The notes beneath the pieces are model-generated. The model worked only from the letters and a program-made list of their open reading frames with translations, was not told the origin of the DNA and did no database searches. A program made the translations under genes and the position numbers. From Xestospongia bergquistia (lineage: Eukaryota > Porifera > Demospongiae > Haplosclerida > Petrosiidae), in NCBI GenBank assembly GCA_963965975.1, contig OZ014420.1, forward strand, positions 1,948,001 through 2,012,000: 64,000 nt of DNA, given 5' to 3'. Below are positions 23,980-34,627 of this stretch, in pieces (the stretch's first letter is position 1; every line of letters starts with the position of its first letter).

Positions 23980-24684
23980 CTATACCTGCCGTCTTTTATG
24001 ATAGCATTTGTAACTAACTGACACAATTGATACAACAATTCCTATCAGACCAAGAACAAACAATACAGCTGTGCTAGCAATTGTGATTATATCCATATCT
24101 GTTAATGTTATTTTATTGCCAGTAGCACCAGTTGACCTTGCATTCACCACTGACTGAGGGCATACATCACTAGTACTTAAAGCAATCGTAGTATTACTAC
24201 AATTAAATTGTAGAGATATCTTATCTAACTCAACACCATATTCATCTGTAGTTTTAGCCAATATTTGTAGTTGATTGGTTCCTTGAAGTACTTGAACTGG
24301 ATTGCCTACTTGACTCGACCTTCGAAAAATAGTCCCTGGATCATATCTCTCTACAGCTGTTGAAATGAACTGTCCAATTATTTTCATATTCAAGTAAACT
24401 AAAAGAGTATCAGAAATACCATCATTACTGTATCGAATATCATCCACTGTCAGTTGACATGTACTTGGAGTAACTTTGAACTCAAAGGTAATGTTTTCTC
24501 CTTGTTTGACTAATAGTGTGATTCCATTTGAAGCTTTATTATGATACATTTGAACACCATTAGCACTAACTCCATGTTCTGCTTCAATGTCTACTCTGCA
24601 GCCACAACATGTGTAGCCATATATGGATAACACATACAGAATAAAAAGGGAACTTGAAGACATGGATGTAAGTATAGTTCTCAC
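23980..24684 (-). CDS. CBM6/35-like type I membrane protein (R2)
   Basis: Single-exon, 234 residues. It has a signal peptide (about 1-25, hydrophobic LFILYVLSIYGYT), CCGC at the mature end, a beta-sandwich-like ectodomain (about 29-160), a linker with VCPQSVV, a membrane helix (about 198-224) and the tail KCYHKRRQV. Landmarks are VDIEAEHG, TLLVKQGENITFEFKV, CQLTVDDIRYSNDGISD, GNPVQVLQGTNQLQI and GVELDKISLQFNC. This order (E-A-E start, RY-N-G centre, G-x-N before the penultimate strand, D-K-I at the end) is that of CBM6/CBM35 modules, including probable calcium ligands. It is 5' of a 1.6-kb gap and shares its upstream ~170 bp with R3. Confidence 0.8.
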   Translation of the reverse strand: MRTILTSMSSSSLFILYVLSIYGYTCCGCRVDIEAEHGVSANGVQMYHNKASNGITLLVKQGENITFEFKVTPSTCQLTVDDIRYSNDGISDTLLVYLNMKIIGQFISTAVERYDPGTIFRRSSQVGNPVQVLQGTNQLQILAKTTDEYGVELDKISLQFNCSNTTIALSTSDVCPQSVVNARSTGATGNKITLTDMDIITIASTAVLFVLGLIGIVVSIVSVSYKCYHKRRQV

Positions 24685-25379
24685 TAAGTCTTTAGATCTT
24701 TATTCAAAAGCTTATTTATTAAATCACAGACTAACTGTTAACACAAGCATACTATTCATAGTCTATCAGTACAAATAGACCTATTTACTTTCAAGACAAC
24801 TTTCAATTGTAAACATACATACGGTATTGTCTTGCCTAGCAATATGAATACAATGCTAGAAATTGCAATATGTAATGACACACTCAAGACCATTTATAAG
24901 TGTTCACTCAACAAAGCAACTAAAGATCATTATTTCCAAATTCAAATAAATCTTCAATTAAACATAATGCATGTTAACATAGAAGCATTGGATACTTCTC
25001 TTTGTTATTCTTTAGATATTTGATAGCTTTCCTTGGGAATATTTCCAGTATATATGTGTGAAAGTTTCATTGCTTTTTAGGAATATACGTACAGACTTAA
25101 TGCCACAGCTACAATTCTGTTACAATTTGCAAATAAATGTTTATATTGAATAAGATACTAACAACAGATGAAGTGGCATTCATTTAATAACAGTCATGAT
25201 GGTAGGTCAGAACAGTTAATCAAAAATGAGTGTGTTTTACAAAAAGCACAAATAGGGTACATCTTAAACGATCAATCATGTAACACAACAAGTACATAGT
25301 ATATCTTTAAAGGTATTTTGGATTGGAAGTATCCTGTTTATGGCAACTGGTAGGTAACCTCCATGTACAGCTGCTTTTA

Positions 25380-25900
25380 TTTTATTTATTTTCCTTCTAC
25401 ATGTATATGTATATAATTATATATCACTGTAAAACTGATTGGTTGATTCAACCAACATATATATGGTTACACAGGATGCATGTAGCAAAATTATTTGATG
25501 TAAATTAAACTGAAAGTAAAAATTCTATTGTTTTTTATGTACTAAAGTCCTATGGAATTGACTGTTTATCAAATTATTGTGAGCATTTGATAAGCAGTTA
25601 ATATGCCTTAGGACATTAGTAACCAAAACAATATCATGTTACTTTCAGTTTTAAAAGACTAACATAAAATGCATTCTTATATTTTTTAGACAATATTAAA
25701 TTATTGTTAATATTAGTTCTAACATTTGGTAAATAATCAATTCCCTAAGACATTAGTAAACAAAACAATATTATCTTCACTTTCAATTTGCAACAAATAA
25801 TTTTGCTACATACAACCTCCTGCAAAACCATATATTGGTTTAATCAACCAATCAGTTTTTACCATGTTAAATTACAGTAACATGCAAGCACATTTGTAAT
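25380..25900. mobile_element. MITE with long terminal inverted repeats
   Basis: The arm at about 25428-25585 (AAACTGATTGGTTGATT... ATGTAGCAAAATTATTTG...) is matched by its reverse complement at about 25730-25863. The similarity extends weakly outward on both sides, leaving a short unique centre. No ORF is present. It sits between receptor genes R2 and R3, and the flanking DNA (24685-25380 and 25900-26280) shows no gene apart from the R2 upstream region. A target-site duplication could not be fixed by eye. Confidence 0.65.
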
Positions 25901-26280
25901 TAATTAAAAACAAATTGAAGCCAAGGCTCAATATTATGAGCAATTAACAAAGTTTTAACTGATGTTGGTCATATGGGTTAATCACAGGTTGATGTTTCCA
26001 AATTTTTAAAAAAGTTGTATTGAATGGTGACAGACAGGCAACTATCCAATAGATAAAAAGGACTGGCCTAGAACAAGATCTCTGTCAATTGGCAAAGGAA
26101 TATTCTCAAATTTTAATAAGAAAATATTATATATTCTTATTTATCCTTTTTGTTAAACTGATAATAAGAAAAATAATACTTTCAAAAAAGAATGATAAAA
26201 TATATGACACAAAATGTTATGACTATGTTTGCAAAATATAAGTAAAAAATTTTGAGTAAAGAAATTGTATATATATTAGA

Positions 26281-27027
26281 TCAATGGTTCTTGCTTGGTA
26301 AGTACATGGACACTAGTCTCTTCTGTCTTTTCCTATAGAACTTGTAGCTAACTGATATTATTGTTATAACAGTGCCAATCAAACCAAGACTAAATAATCC
26401 AACAGTGCTAACAATTGCAATTATATCTCTAGTTTTTTTATCATCACCAGAATTATCTATGCTAACTGTAGCATCAATTAACCCTGTTGTATCCACCACT
26501 GATATAGGGCATACATCACTTACAGAGCTCGTATTACTACAGTTAAATTGTAGAGATAACTTATCTAACTCAACTCCATATTGATCTGTAAATTCAGCCT
26601 CTATCTGTAGTTCATTGATTCCTTTAAATATTTGAATTGGATTGCCAACTTGACCTGAACTTCGCATAATATTCCATTCATGACCCAAACCGCTAACAGC
26701 TTTGGAACGAAACTGTCCAATTAGTTTTGTATTCAAGTACAGAACAAGGATGTCAGAAATACCGTCATTACTGTATTGAACATAATCCACTGTCAGTTCA
26801 CATGTACTTGGAGTAACTTTGAACTCAAAAGTAATATTTTCTCCTTGTTTGATTAATACTGTGATTCCATTTGAAGCTCTACTACGATACATTTGAACAC
26901 CATTAGCACTATCTCCATGTTCTGCTTCAATGTCTACTCTGCAGCCACAACATGTGTATCCATATATGGATAACACATGTAAAATAAAAAAAGAACTTGA
27001 AGACATGGATGTAAGTATAGATCTCAC
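26281..27027 (-). CDS. CBM6/35-like type I membrane protein (R3)
   Basis: Single-exon, 248 residues and the closest relative of R2; the signal peptides are near-identical (MRSILTSMSSSSFFILHVL). The ectodomain has VDIEAEHGDSANGVQMY, ITVLIKQGENITFEFKV, CELTVDYVQYSNDGISD, LVLYLNTKLIGQF, EWNIMRSSGQVGNPIQIF and GVELDKLSLQFNC. A linker with ISVVDTTG leads to a membrane helix (about 199-225). The tail KFYRKRQKRLVSMYLPSKNH is longer than that of R2. The upstream 170 bp (27028-27200) closely matches that of R2 (24685-24850), showing a recent duplication that included promoter DNA. Confidence 0.8.
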   Translation of the reverse strand: MRSILTSMSSSSFFILHVLSIYGYTCCGCRVDIEAEHGDSANGVQMYRSRASNGITVLIKQGENITFEFKVTPSTCELTVDYVQYSNDGISDILVLYLNTKLIGQFRSKAVSGLGHEWNIMRSSGQVGNPIQIFKGINELQIEAEFTDQYGVELDKLSLQFNCSNTSSVSDVCPISVVDTTGLIDATVSIDNSGDDKKTRDIIAIVSTVGLFSLGLIGTVITIISVSYKFYRKRQKRLVSMYLPSKNH

Positions 27028-27596
27028 TAAGTCTTTAGATCTTTATCAAAAGCTTATTTATTAAATCACAGACTAACTGTTGACACAAGCAAACTATTCA
27101 TATCAGGACAAGAAGGAATATTATTCAATTAAACAAATAGACCTAATTACTTTCAAGACAACTTTCAATTGTAAACATCATATATACGGTATTGTCTTGC
27201 CTAGCAATATGAATTAGTTATTATTACAATGCTAGAAATTACAATATGTAACACTCATCATCACTCATTACAACAAAGCAAACTAAAGATCATTACTTCA
27301 TAGTAAATGCATAACAGTTAATCTAAAAATGACTTTGCCACCTACTGAAAGAAGTCGTTTGTGTTACTATAAAACAGAATGAGACTTCTGTTAGTTGGCA
27401 AAAGGGTTGATTTTTGTATGGTATAATGAGGTCTAGTATGTTCATGATTTTAATGTGTATATTAAACTGATAATTTGGAAATAATAGTTTCAAAAAAAAT
27501 GAAAAATTATAGAGACATGTTACTGGCATGGTAAAACCATGTATTAAAAAATATTAAAATTTAAACCAAAAAGGTTCAGTAAAAATATGAAGTATA

Positions 27597-28385
27597 TTAG
27601 CTCATTGTTTCTGGTTTGTCATGTGCTGACTTGACTAATTCCTTGCGTCTTTTCTTACAACACATACAAACAACTGACACAATTGATACAACAATGCCTG
27701 CCAGACCAAGAATAAATACTCCAACAGTGCTAGCAATTGTAACTATATCTTTATTTTTAAATTTATTTTCATTGTTAGTACCATCTGTGCTAACTGTAGT
27801 AACTGCACCAACAGTATTAACTATGTTACCACCAATTAACCCGGTTGTATCTACCACTGACATAGGACATTCGTTACTTACAGTACTTGTATTACTACAA
27901 TTAAATTGTAGAGATATTTTGTCTAATTCAATACCATATTCATATGTAGTGTTAGCCACTATTTGTAGTTCATTGATTCCTTGAAAGATTTGAATTGGAT
28001 TGCCCACTTGACCAGAACTTTGAATAACCTCACGTCTGGTTGCAGCTTTGGATGTGAACTGTCCAATTATTGTTGTATTCAAGTACAAAACAAGGATATC
28101 AGAAATACCATCATTACTGTATTGAACATCATCCACTGTCAGTTGACATATACTTGGAATAACTTCAAACTCAAGAGTAATATTTTCTCCTTGTGTGACT
28201 AATACTGTGATTCCATTTGAAGCTTCAATGTTATACATTTGAGTACCACCTTCACTAGTTCCATGTTCTGCTTCAACATCTACTCTGCAGCCACAACATG
28301 TGTTTCCATATATGGATAACACATAAAGAATAATAAGAGTAAATGAAGACATGGATGTAAGTATAAATCTCACTAAGTCTTCCAA
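27597..28385 (-). CDS. CBM6/35-like type I membrane protein (R4)
   Basis: Single-exon, 262 residues from ATG 28385. A start at residue 12 (MSSFTLIILYVLSIYGNT) would match R2/R3 better as a signal peptide. The ectodomain shows VDVEAEHGTSEGGTQMY, VLVTQGENITLEFEV, CQLTVDDVQYSNDGISD, VIQSSGQVGNPIQIFQ and GIELDKISLQFNC. The linker is richer in Thr/Val (VGAVTTVSTDGTNNENK), then come a membrane helix (about 215-240) and a tail beginning MCCKKRRKELV. The loop before QSSGQVGN is shorter than in paralogues (RREV in place of the usual GxEWNI), a likely surface-loop variant. Confidence 0.8.
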   Translation of the reverse strand: MEDLVRFILTSMSSFTLIILYVLSIYGNTCCGCRVDVEAEHGTSEGGTQMYNIEASNGITVLVTQGENITLEFEVIPSICQLTVDDVQYSNDGISDILVLYLNTTIIGQFTSKAATRREVIQSSGQVGNPIQIFQGINELQIVANTTYEYGIELDKISLQFNCSNTSTVSNECPMSVVDTTGLIGGNIVNTVGAVTTVSTDGTNNENKFKNKDIVTIASTVGVFILGLAGIVVSIVSVVCMCCKKRRKELVKSAHDKPETMS

Positions 28386-29074
28386 AATTGGGACTTTTCA
28401 AGCCACTGTTAAAATTAATTGGTTGTTTACCAATATATAATGTGACTATTCCCAATAGATTTCCTATCATAGCTGCTATGAGTGAAAATATGACAAAAGG
28501 AAAACAAAGCTATAACAAATGTGGACTCTTTCATATACACCTGAATAGAAAGTGTATAAATGTATATGCTACCCTCAGTAGATTACTACATTGTGTATAC
28601 AATAATACACGCTACTTGTCCAAAAATTGTAATTGCACTAGTACATGTGCAAATAACGTATGAAGGAGTGTATACCAACCATACTGTTAATAGTGTTTAT
28701 ATTATAACTTATACCCAAAATCTAAATTATGTATCACAGACAAACAGTTGTCAAAAGTACATTATTCATTTCAGGTCAAAGAATAAATATTATTTAAACA
28801 AAGAGTGACATGTTTTCTTTCAACATTGCTTTCTTCTGTATGCTTTGAATAGAAATTATAAGTTAATGAGTTAGGTAATCATATAAACATGTACATCCAG
28901 AGTCCATATTACCATATATGTACTATTTGGTAAAGATTACATTACAAACATGAATAATTATAGTAAAGAACATATATGTATAAATACTGCATGTAATCTG
29001 ACATTAGCTATATGTCTACAATTAGCTGTCAGTTACTTGTATAGTAACTTGTAACTGGAATCTAATAACTTGGC

Positions 29075-29247
29075 CTTTTGCGAGTGTATCTGTGATTCCA
29101 TCTATTAAAGTATGACTGTGATATATTTCTTCACTACCTGTACCAACTCTAGTTTCCCTTCAATATCCACTTTGCTGGTGTGCATATATAACATTATCCA
29201 CATACAATAATTATTGTAAGTATAAAACTAGTAATTGAATAAGACAT
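29075..29247 (-). pseudogene. N-terminal fragment of a CBM-like receptor (R6-like)
   Basis: An ATG at 29247 gives MSYSITSFILTIIIVCG followed by a stop; in another frame AKVDIEG is readable. The leader and DIEG resemble R6 (32041-32784) more than R2-R5. The decay then continues into sequence shared with the right flanks of both duplicons. Surrounding DNA (28386-29075 and 29247-29793) shows no intact gene, only a short repeated AATTGCACTAGTACATGTGCA block at about 28630 and 29373. Confidence 0.65.
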
Positions 29248-29792
29248 GGTGGAAATAATGATATTTGTCAGGGAGTTTGGAAGGGGAACTTGATTACATA
29301 TGTTATAATATACATCATGTTATTTTCAATGGATATGCTATTGATAACAAACACAGCCATGTACTTTAAAATTGTAATTGCACTAGTACATGTGCATGTT
29401 AAACTATAGGTCAAAGTTTAATGCACTGTTAAATACAGTTAAGCGGATGCCAATTGAAAATTTTATTCAACCAGATACTTAGAATGTTGTTAAAGACATT
29501 AATTTATTATATCAATAACACTATGTAGATATTGTGAGCTTGGTAAATGCAAGAATTCTATATTTATCTCACTCTGTGAATATCATACTGCTATTGAGCA
29601 GTCTAAAAGATATCTGAGAAAATGTTTCAGTATGATTTACTTAATGTATTATTATTACTTTGTTTGATCAAATGTAAAATTTTAATAGTGTGAGAAACAA
29701 ATGTATGGTATTCGTGATATATGACAAACTGGTATATGTATGTGAAACAACTACATTATGTTTGAATCTATCAAAAAGATATCAGTCACCAG

Positions 29793-30722
29793 TTAAATAG
29801 TGTGGATCAATGATTCTTGCTTAGACTCATGGTCATCGTGGAAACCAATTCTTTCTTTAGATTGGCTCCATAGTTTGCACATATACTCATTGTCGTTGTG
29901 GAAACAAACTCTTTCTTGAAGTTGCCTCCATGAGACTATTTCTTGGTATTTTTTCTTCCGACACTTGTAGCGAACTGATGTAGCTGATACAATAGAACCT
30001 ACCAGACCAAATATGAATAATCCAACAGAGCTGGTAATTGCAATTACATCCTTATTACTCAAATTACTGTCTTTTGTACCAGTACCATCTGTTCTACCAG
30101 TAGTACCTGTGCTTCCAGTAGTACCTGTGCTACCTGTAGTACCTGTGCTACCTGTAGTAGGTGTGTCACTAGTTGTAGGTGTGCCACCAGTTGACCCTGT
30201 AATATTCACAATTGATTGAGGGCATACATGGCTTACATTCATAGTACTACATGTACAGTTAAATTGTAGAGATATCTTATCTAACTCAACACCATATTCA
30301 TCTGTAGTTTTAGCCAGAATTTTTAGTTGATTGATTCCTTGAAGTACTTGAACTGGATTACCAACTTGACCTGATTTTCGCATTATATTCCATGATTTTC
30401 CATCATCACTTACAGCTTTAGAAGAGAATTGTCCAATGATGGTCGTATTTAAGTAGAGAACAATCACATCAGACAAACCATCATTACTATATTGAACATC
30501 ATCAACTGTTAGCTGACATGTACTTGGAGCAACTTTGAGCTCAAAAGTAATATCTTCTCCTTGTGTGACCAATATTGTGATTTTATTTGAAGCATTGCTA
30601 CGAAACATTTGAACACCACCTTCACTATCTCCATTTTCTGCCTCAATGTCTACTCTGCAGCTATAACAACTGTATCCATATACAGATACAATATACAGAA
30701 TAAAAAGAGAAACTGAAAACAT
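29793..30722 (-). CDS. CBM6/35-like type I membrane protein with long stalk and tail (R5)
   Basis: Single-exon, 309 residues, the longest member. It has a signal peptide (about 1-21), an ectodomain with VDIEAENGDSEGGVQMF, CQLTVDDVQYSNDGLSD, SWNIMRKSGQVGNPVQVL and GVELDKISLQFNC, and then a low-complexity stalk of Gly-Ser-Thr (repeated GSTGTT units, about 178-205) likely to be O-glycosylated. The membrane helix is at about 222-246. The cytoplasmic tail of about 60 residues holds two related modules (ERVCFHNDNEYMCKLW and ERIGFHDDHESKQ) from an internal duplication. No ITAM/ITIM-like tyrosine motif is evident. Tail and stalk differences within one cluster suggest diversification outside the binding domain. 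Confidence 0.8.
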   Translation of the reverse strand: MFSVSLFILYIVSVYGYSCYSCRVDIEAENGDSEGGVQMFRSNASNKITILVTQGEDITFELKVAPSTCQLTVDDVQYSNDGLSDVIVLYLNTTIIGQFSSKAVSDDGKSWNIMRKSGQVGNPVQVLQGINQLKILAKTTDEYGVELDKISLQFNCTCSTMNVSHVCPQSIVNITGSTGGTPTTSDTPTTGSTGTTGSTGTTGSTGTTGRTDGTGTKDSNLSNKDVIAITSSVGLFIFGLVGSIVSATSVRYKCRKKKYQEIVSWRQLQERVCFHNDNEYMCKLWSQSKERIGFHDDHESKQESLIHTI

Positions 30723-32040
30723 GGGTACAAGTACATACAGATCTCACTAAGTCTTCTATAATCAAGAGAATCTATACCAGAAAAACTAAATGATGTATTG
30801 AAGACAAACATTCAAGATATAACATCATCACAGATATTAAGTTATTGTAAGTACATTATTCATTTCAGGTCAAGAAGAAAAACATCATTTAAAGAAATAA
30901 TGACTTGTTTACTTTTAAGATGGCTTTCAAGTTCATTCTTTGAATAGAATTTATAAGTTAGGTAATTCTATAAACACATGTCAGTGTCTAATAACATATG
31001 GAAGTATTCTATTAAGATTTCATGTTAAACACGCTAGTAATATACATATAAACAGCAAATGAACTTATATTTTTATAAGAAGAATATGCCCTCAACCAAA
31101 CAATGACTTGTTTACATTTTGGACTGTTTTAAATTGAAATTGTAAGTCAAAAAACATTATGCAATATCATAAACTTATATTCAGTATAGACATAGTGTTT
31201 TCTCCTGAGTGTTCGTACATAATACTAGTACACAAATACCTCTCTGTAACTACTAGAACTAGTAATATCAATAGGATATAGATGGATGAATAAAAGCCAG
31301 TCAATTGTACTATACACTGCAATTAGTATAGTACTTGTCCATGCACTATATGAACTGACAGTTTCAAAGTTCAAAACTAGCAAAGATACAATAACTATTA
31401 CCAGCCTATACATATATAGAATTATAATGATAATTATTGATTACTATTACCTTTAGATTACAGCTTACCCTTTGACATATAGACTTAGTTTGGTACATAG
31501 TTATAGGCTAATATTTCAATGTATTATTAAGTAATTCAGATATAGAGTAATTGATGATAATAATTAGATAAAGAGAAGAATTATTGCATGGTCGTATCAC
31601 CTGATCTCTCCATCCATATCTCCCATCTCTATCTAATGTGTATGTCTACTATTGAAGTAGCTATTTCCTTAATAATAAAATTTGTTGAATTTTGTAAAAT
31701 ATTAGTATATAATATTACTATCACAATGTACACTGTTGTGTTGACTCCTTTTAAGATAAATGTGAATTGACTAGTGAAGAATATCATATTACTGTAGCTG
31801 AGATGTTTTATGCAATAGAACAAAACTGCTATAAGTTGGCACAGGAATTTTGTTTCAAAGACATAATGTAATATTTGTGTATTATTTATATATAAATATA
31901 CAATTTGTTGATTATATTGTAGAATAATGATTTCAAAAGTTTGTTGCACAAAACACAAAGTTTGGTATATGATACAAAATTAATAATTATCTATATACTA
32001 TATAGAGTACTAACAAATGATAAGTAATATGATGTTCAGT
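30723..32040. other. Intergenic, no gene recognised
   Basis: AT-rich spacer between receptors R5 and R6. The frames of 60-110 codons here are rich in Ile/Tyr/Leu and look like chance translation of AT-rich DNA. No repeat family was identified. Confidence 0.5.
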
Positions 32041-32784
32041 TCAGGTCTTCTTGCACATATTTTTCCTATTACATCTGTAGCAAGCAATACCAATTCCAAC
32101 TAGACCAAGACAAAATGGTCCAAGAAAACTTCCAATGGCAATTTTGTCTTTATTACTTAAATTTCCATGACTCCCAGTGCTACTAGAAGTGTAATCAGTA
32201 GTAGGTGTACCACCAGTAATAGCTGTGGTATTAGTAATATCAGAGCCACCAGAAAATGATCCACTTGTGCCACTTATTTTTACTACTGACTGAAGGCATA
32301 CTTTACTTACAATGTCAGTATCACAGTTAAATTCTAGAGATACTTTATCAATTTCAATACCATACTCATCATCTGACTTAGCTATCAGTATTTGTAGTTT
32401 GTAAGTTCCCTTATTGATTTTGATTGGATTACCCACTTGTCCTGAATTTTGAAAAATGTTCCACCCATCTCTGCTGTCAAGTATACCAGAAGTGAATTGT
32501 CCAATCACTGTTGTATTTAAGTACAGGATAATCAAATCACTAAGACCATTATTGCTATATTGAACATCAACAACTGTTAATTGACACATTCTTGGAATCA
32601 CTTCTAAATAAAAGCTAATAGATTGTCCTTGTCTGACATATTCTGTTCTTCTGCCAGAAGCATGACTGCGAGACCTATGTTCCCCACCTGTACCATATTC
32701 TCCTTCAATATCCACTTTGCAGCCATGTGTGTAACAGTATCCACATACTACTAATGCAAGAATAAAGTAAGAAATTGAATACAA
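32041..32784 (-). CDS. CBM6/35-like type I membrane protein (R6)
   Basis: Single-exon, 247 residues, first receptor of the minus-strand cluster. It has a signal peptide (about 1-17, MYSISYFILALVVCGYC), an ectodomain starting CKVDIEGEYG, CQLTVVDVQYSNNGLSD, GWNIFQNSGQVGNPIKINKG and a GIEIDKVSLEFNC end. The Thr/Ser/Gly stalk (STGSHG, TPTTDYTSSSTGS) precedes a membrane helix (about 214-236) and a short basic tail (CNRKNMCKKT). The acidic site reads IEGE instead of IEAE. It is closer to the decayed 17-kb and 29-kb copies than to R2-R4. Confidence 0.78.
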   Translation of the reverse strand: MYSISYFILALVVCGYCYTHGCKVDIEGEYGTGGEHRSRSHASGRRTEYVRQGQSISFYLEVIPRMCQLTVVDVQYSNNGLSDLIILYLNTTVIGQFTSGILDSRDGWNIFQNSGQVGNPIKINKGTYKLQILIAKSDDEYGIEIDKVSLEFNCDTDIVSKVCLQSVVKISGTSGSFSGGSDITNTTAITGGTPTTDYTSSSTGSHGNLSNKDKIAIGSFLGPFCLGLVGIGIACYRCNRKNMCKKT

Positions 32785-33467
32785 TGGACAAGTACACTGA
32801 GATATCTTTCTAAGAGGTTTGGAACAGAACCTGAAAAATGGATAACTTTAAATATTCATTTAGTTGAATTAACCAACATAATACAATGGATATACATGTA
32901 CAGGCTACATGTTTGTTAACTATTTTAATAAAAAGTTGATCTGATAGTATGTTAGGGAATGAAAATGGTATGATGTTTACTTTCGGTTCCATTTTTCAAT
33001 GGAAGTACTAACAATCATCATTCATGGTGTGTTGGTTGACTGCTTACAATAAAGTGTTTTGATTAGTGTATATAAACTCAATGCACATTGTCGTGTTGCA
33101 TGTGAATAGCATGCCGTTGCATGTGAATAACATGTCATCTCTATGTATTTCTTTAAAAATTGTTGACTATACAGGTTATATATATCAGGATATATATCAT
33201 TTGAGTCCAAATGGTACTTGCTATTTTTGTGCGTACTCTCTAAAGATATCTTTGACAATTCAATATGATATATAAAGTATTAGTACTTAAATCATGTTCA
33301 ATTAAATCAGTGATCATGATATATATCATCATCTGCATGATATCTGGATGTTCAGAATAATTATATATATACATATATATATAACTGTAAATAATTATAA
33401 TACTTACATTAGTGCAGGTTAAAATTGAAAATCTCACTGAGATGTGAATCTGCTCTACTGAAGGAAT

Positions 33468-33571
33468 TTACAAGTCTGACAGTGAAGCAAGCTTAATATA
33501 TGCCAGAACACGCGTACGGGTAGAAGATGACTTTGGACGTAACTCTGCAATGGCAAACTGAATGGCTGAAT
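33468..33571 (-). CDS. Putative terminal exon of an unidentified gene
   Basis: The minus strand shows CTTACAG, then an open 104-nt exon reading DSAIQFAIAELRPKSS and STRTRVLAYIKLASLSDL to a stop at 33468. The base composition is clearly more coding-like than its surroundings. Upstream partners could be near 33640-33700 (VVDFKTKVYQDT) or in the minus frame at 33951-34130 (MESAIEEVKTGTNEICSAAG...), but I could not join them with confidence. No family was recognised. Confidence 0.35.
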
Positions 33572-34171
33572 CTGTAAGAAATATGTTAATATTAATAATT
33601 TAATAACTGAAGTAATTAAATAGCTAGAATAAACGCTTGAGGTACCGGTATCCTGATAAACTTTCGTCTTGAAGTCAACAACAGTATTGAACGCGATTAC
33701 TATATACTATGAAATATTCGAAGGCGTGGTTCCAGACAGTATAGACTCGCAGTTGTTAAACGACATTTTAGATGATTTTAAGACTAGCATATTATACTTT
33801 AATAGCATGACACAGGAAAATGACAATGCAATATAATATTGTATATAGAGTCAAATCAGTTATTGCCAGACAAATACACATTATGGTGTATATAATTGCA
33901 CTAGAGTTTTTCTTAATCCAAATCCCGTTTCTCCCAGTCAATAAGAGAGAAAAAAATTGTCTTTCCTCAATATATGTCAGAACTGTTGGTATGACAGTTC
34001 CTATTTTAGTATGTTCAATTCTCTGAGAGATGGTCATAATATATAGATAGAGTACAGTATTGGAGCTAATTCCAGCAGCACTACAGATTTCATTTGTACC
34101 TGTTTTGACTTCTTCTATAGCACTTTCCATTACTTCTTTGATATAGACTATGTTAATTCAAACTGGACTTA

Positions 34172-34174
<3 letters not shown>

Positions 34175-34222
<48 letters not shown>
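34175..34222. repeat. (GT)n microsatellite
   Basis: About 24 GT/TG dinucleotides in a row. It lies in the spacer before CCDC112. Confidence 0.95.
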
Positions 34223-34225
<3 letters not shown>

Positions 34226-34627
34226 CTATCAAATTTTGAACAATTTATTTATAAGCATGCTCAAAGTAATTATAAATGTTAAATTTATTAGACAATTAAT
34301 TACTTACTACTAAAGCATTGATAGAATATATATTTGCTATAGCTAGTTGTTTCATCACTTTAAAATATATATACTGCAGCTTTGACTATGAGAAGTGGTA
34401 AGAGAGAAGATTTTCATAAAAATTTATTATTGCTACATTGTAAGCAAATGAAAGACCTCTATAAATACCTGCAGAAGCGACTAAAACAATGGATGATTTG
34501 CTAGTATATTGTGTGTAGTAATATTATTAATTTGTTCGTCATCTTTTCATTTCGTAACAAGTCTGGATTATGTCCGGAAACTTCGACTGTCCGGATACTT
34601 CCCGTTTACTCTAAAATTAATGCTGAG

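Noticed and set aside
27616-27984. Plus-strand ORF opposite receptor R4 (and similar at 14316, 26372, 30013)
   Set aside because: Antisense shadows of the receptor stalk and membrane helix; Val/Pro-rich composition comes from reverse-complemented Thr/Gly codons.
33792-34130. 112-codon minus-strand ORF near 34 kb
   Set aside because: Only its first ~55 residues look coding-like, the rest is AT-rich hydrophobic translation; kept only as a possible partner exon of 33468-33571.
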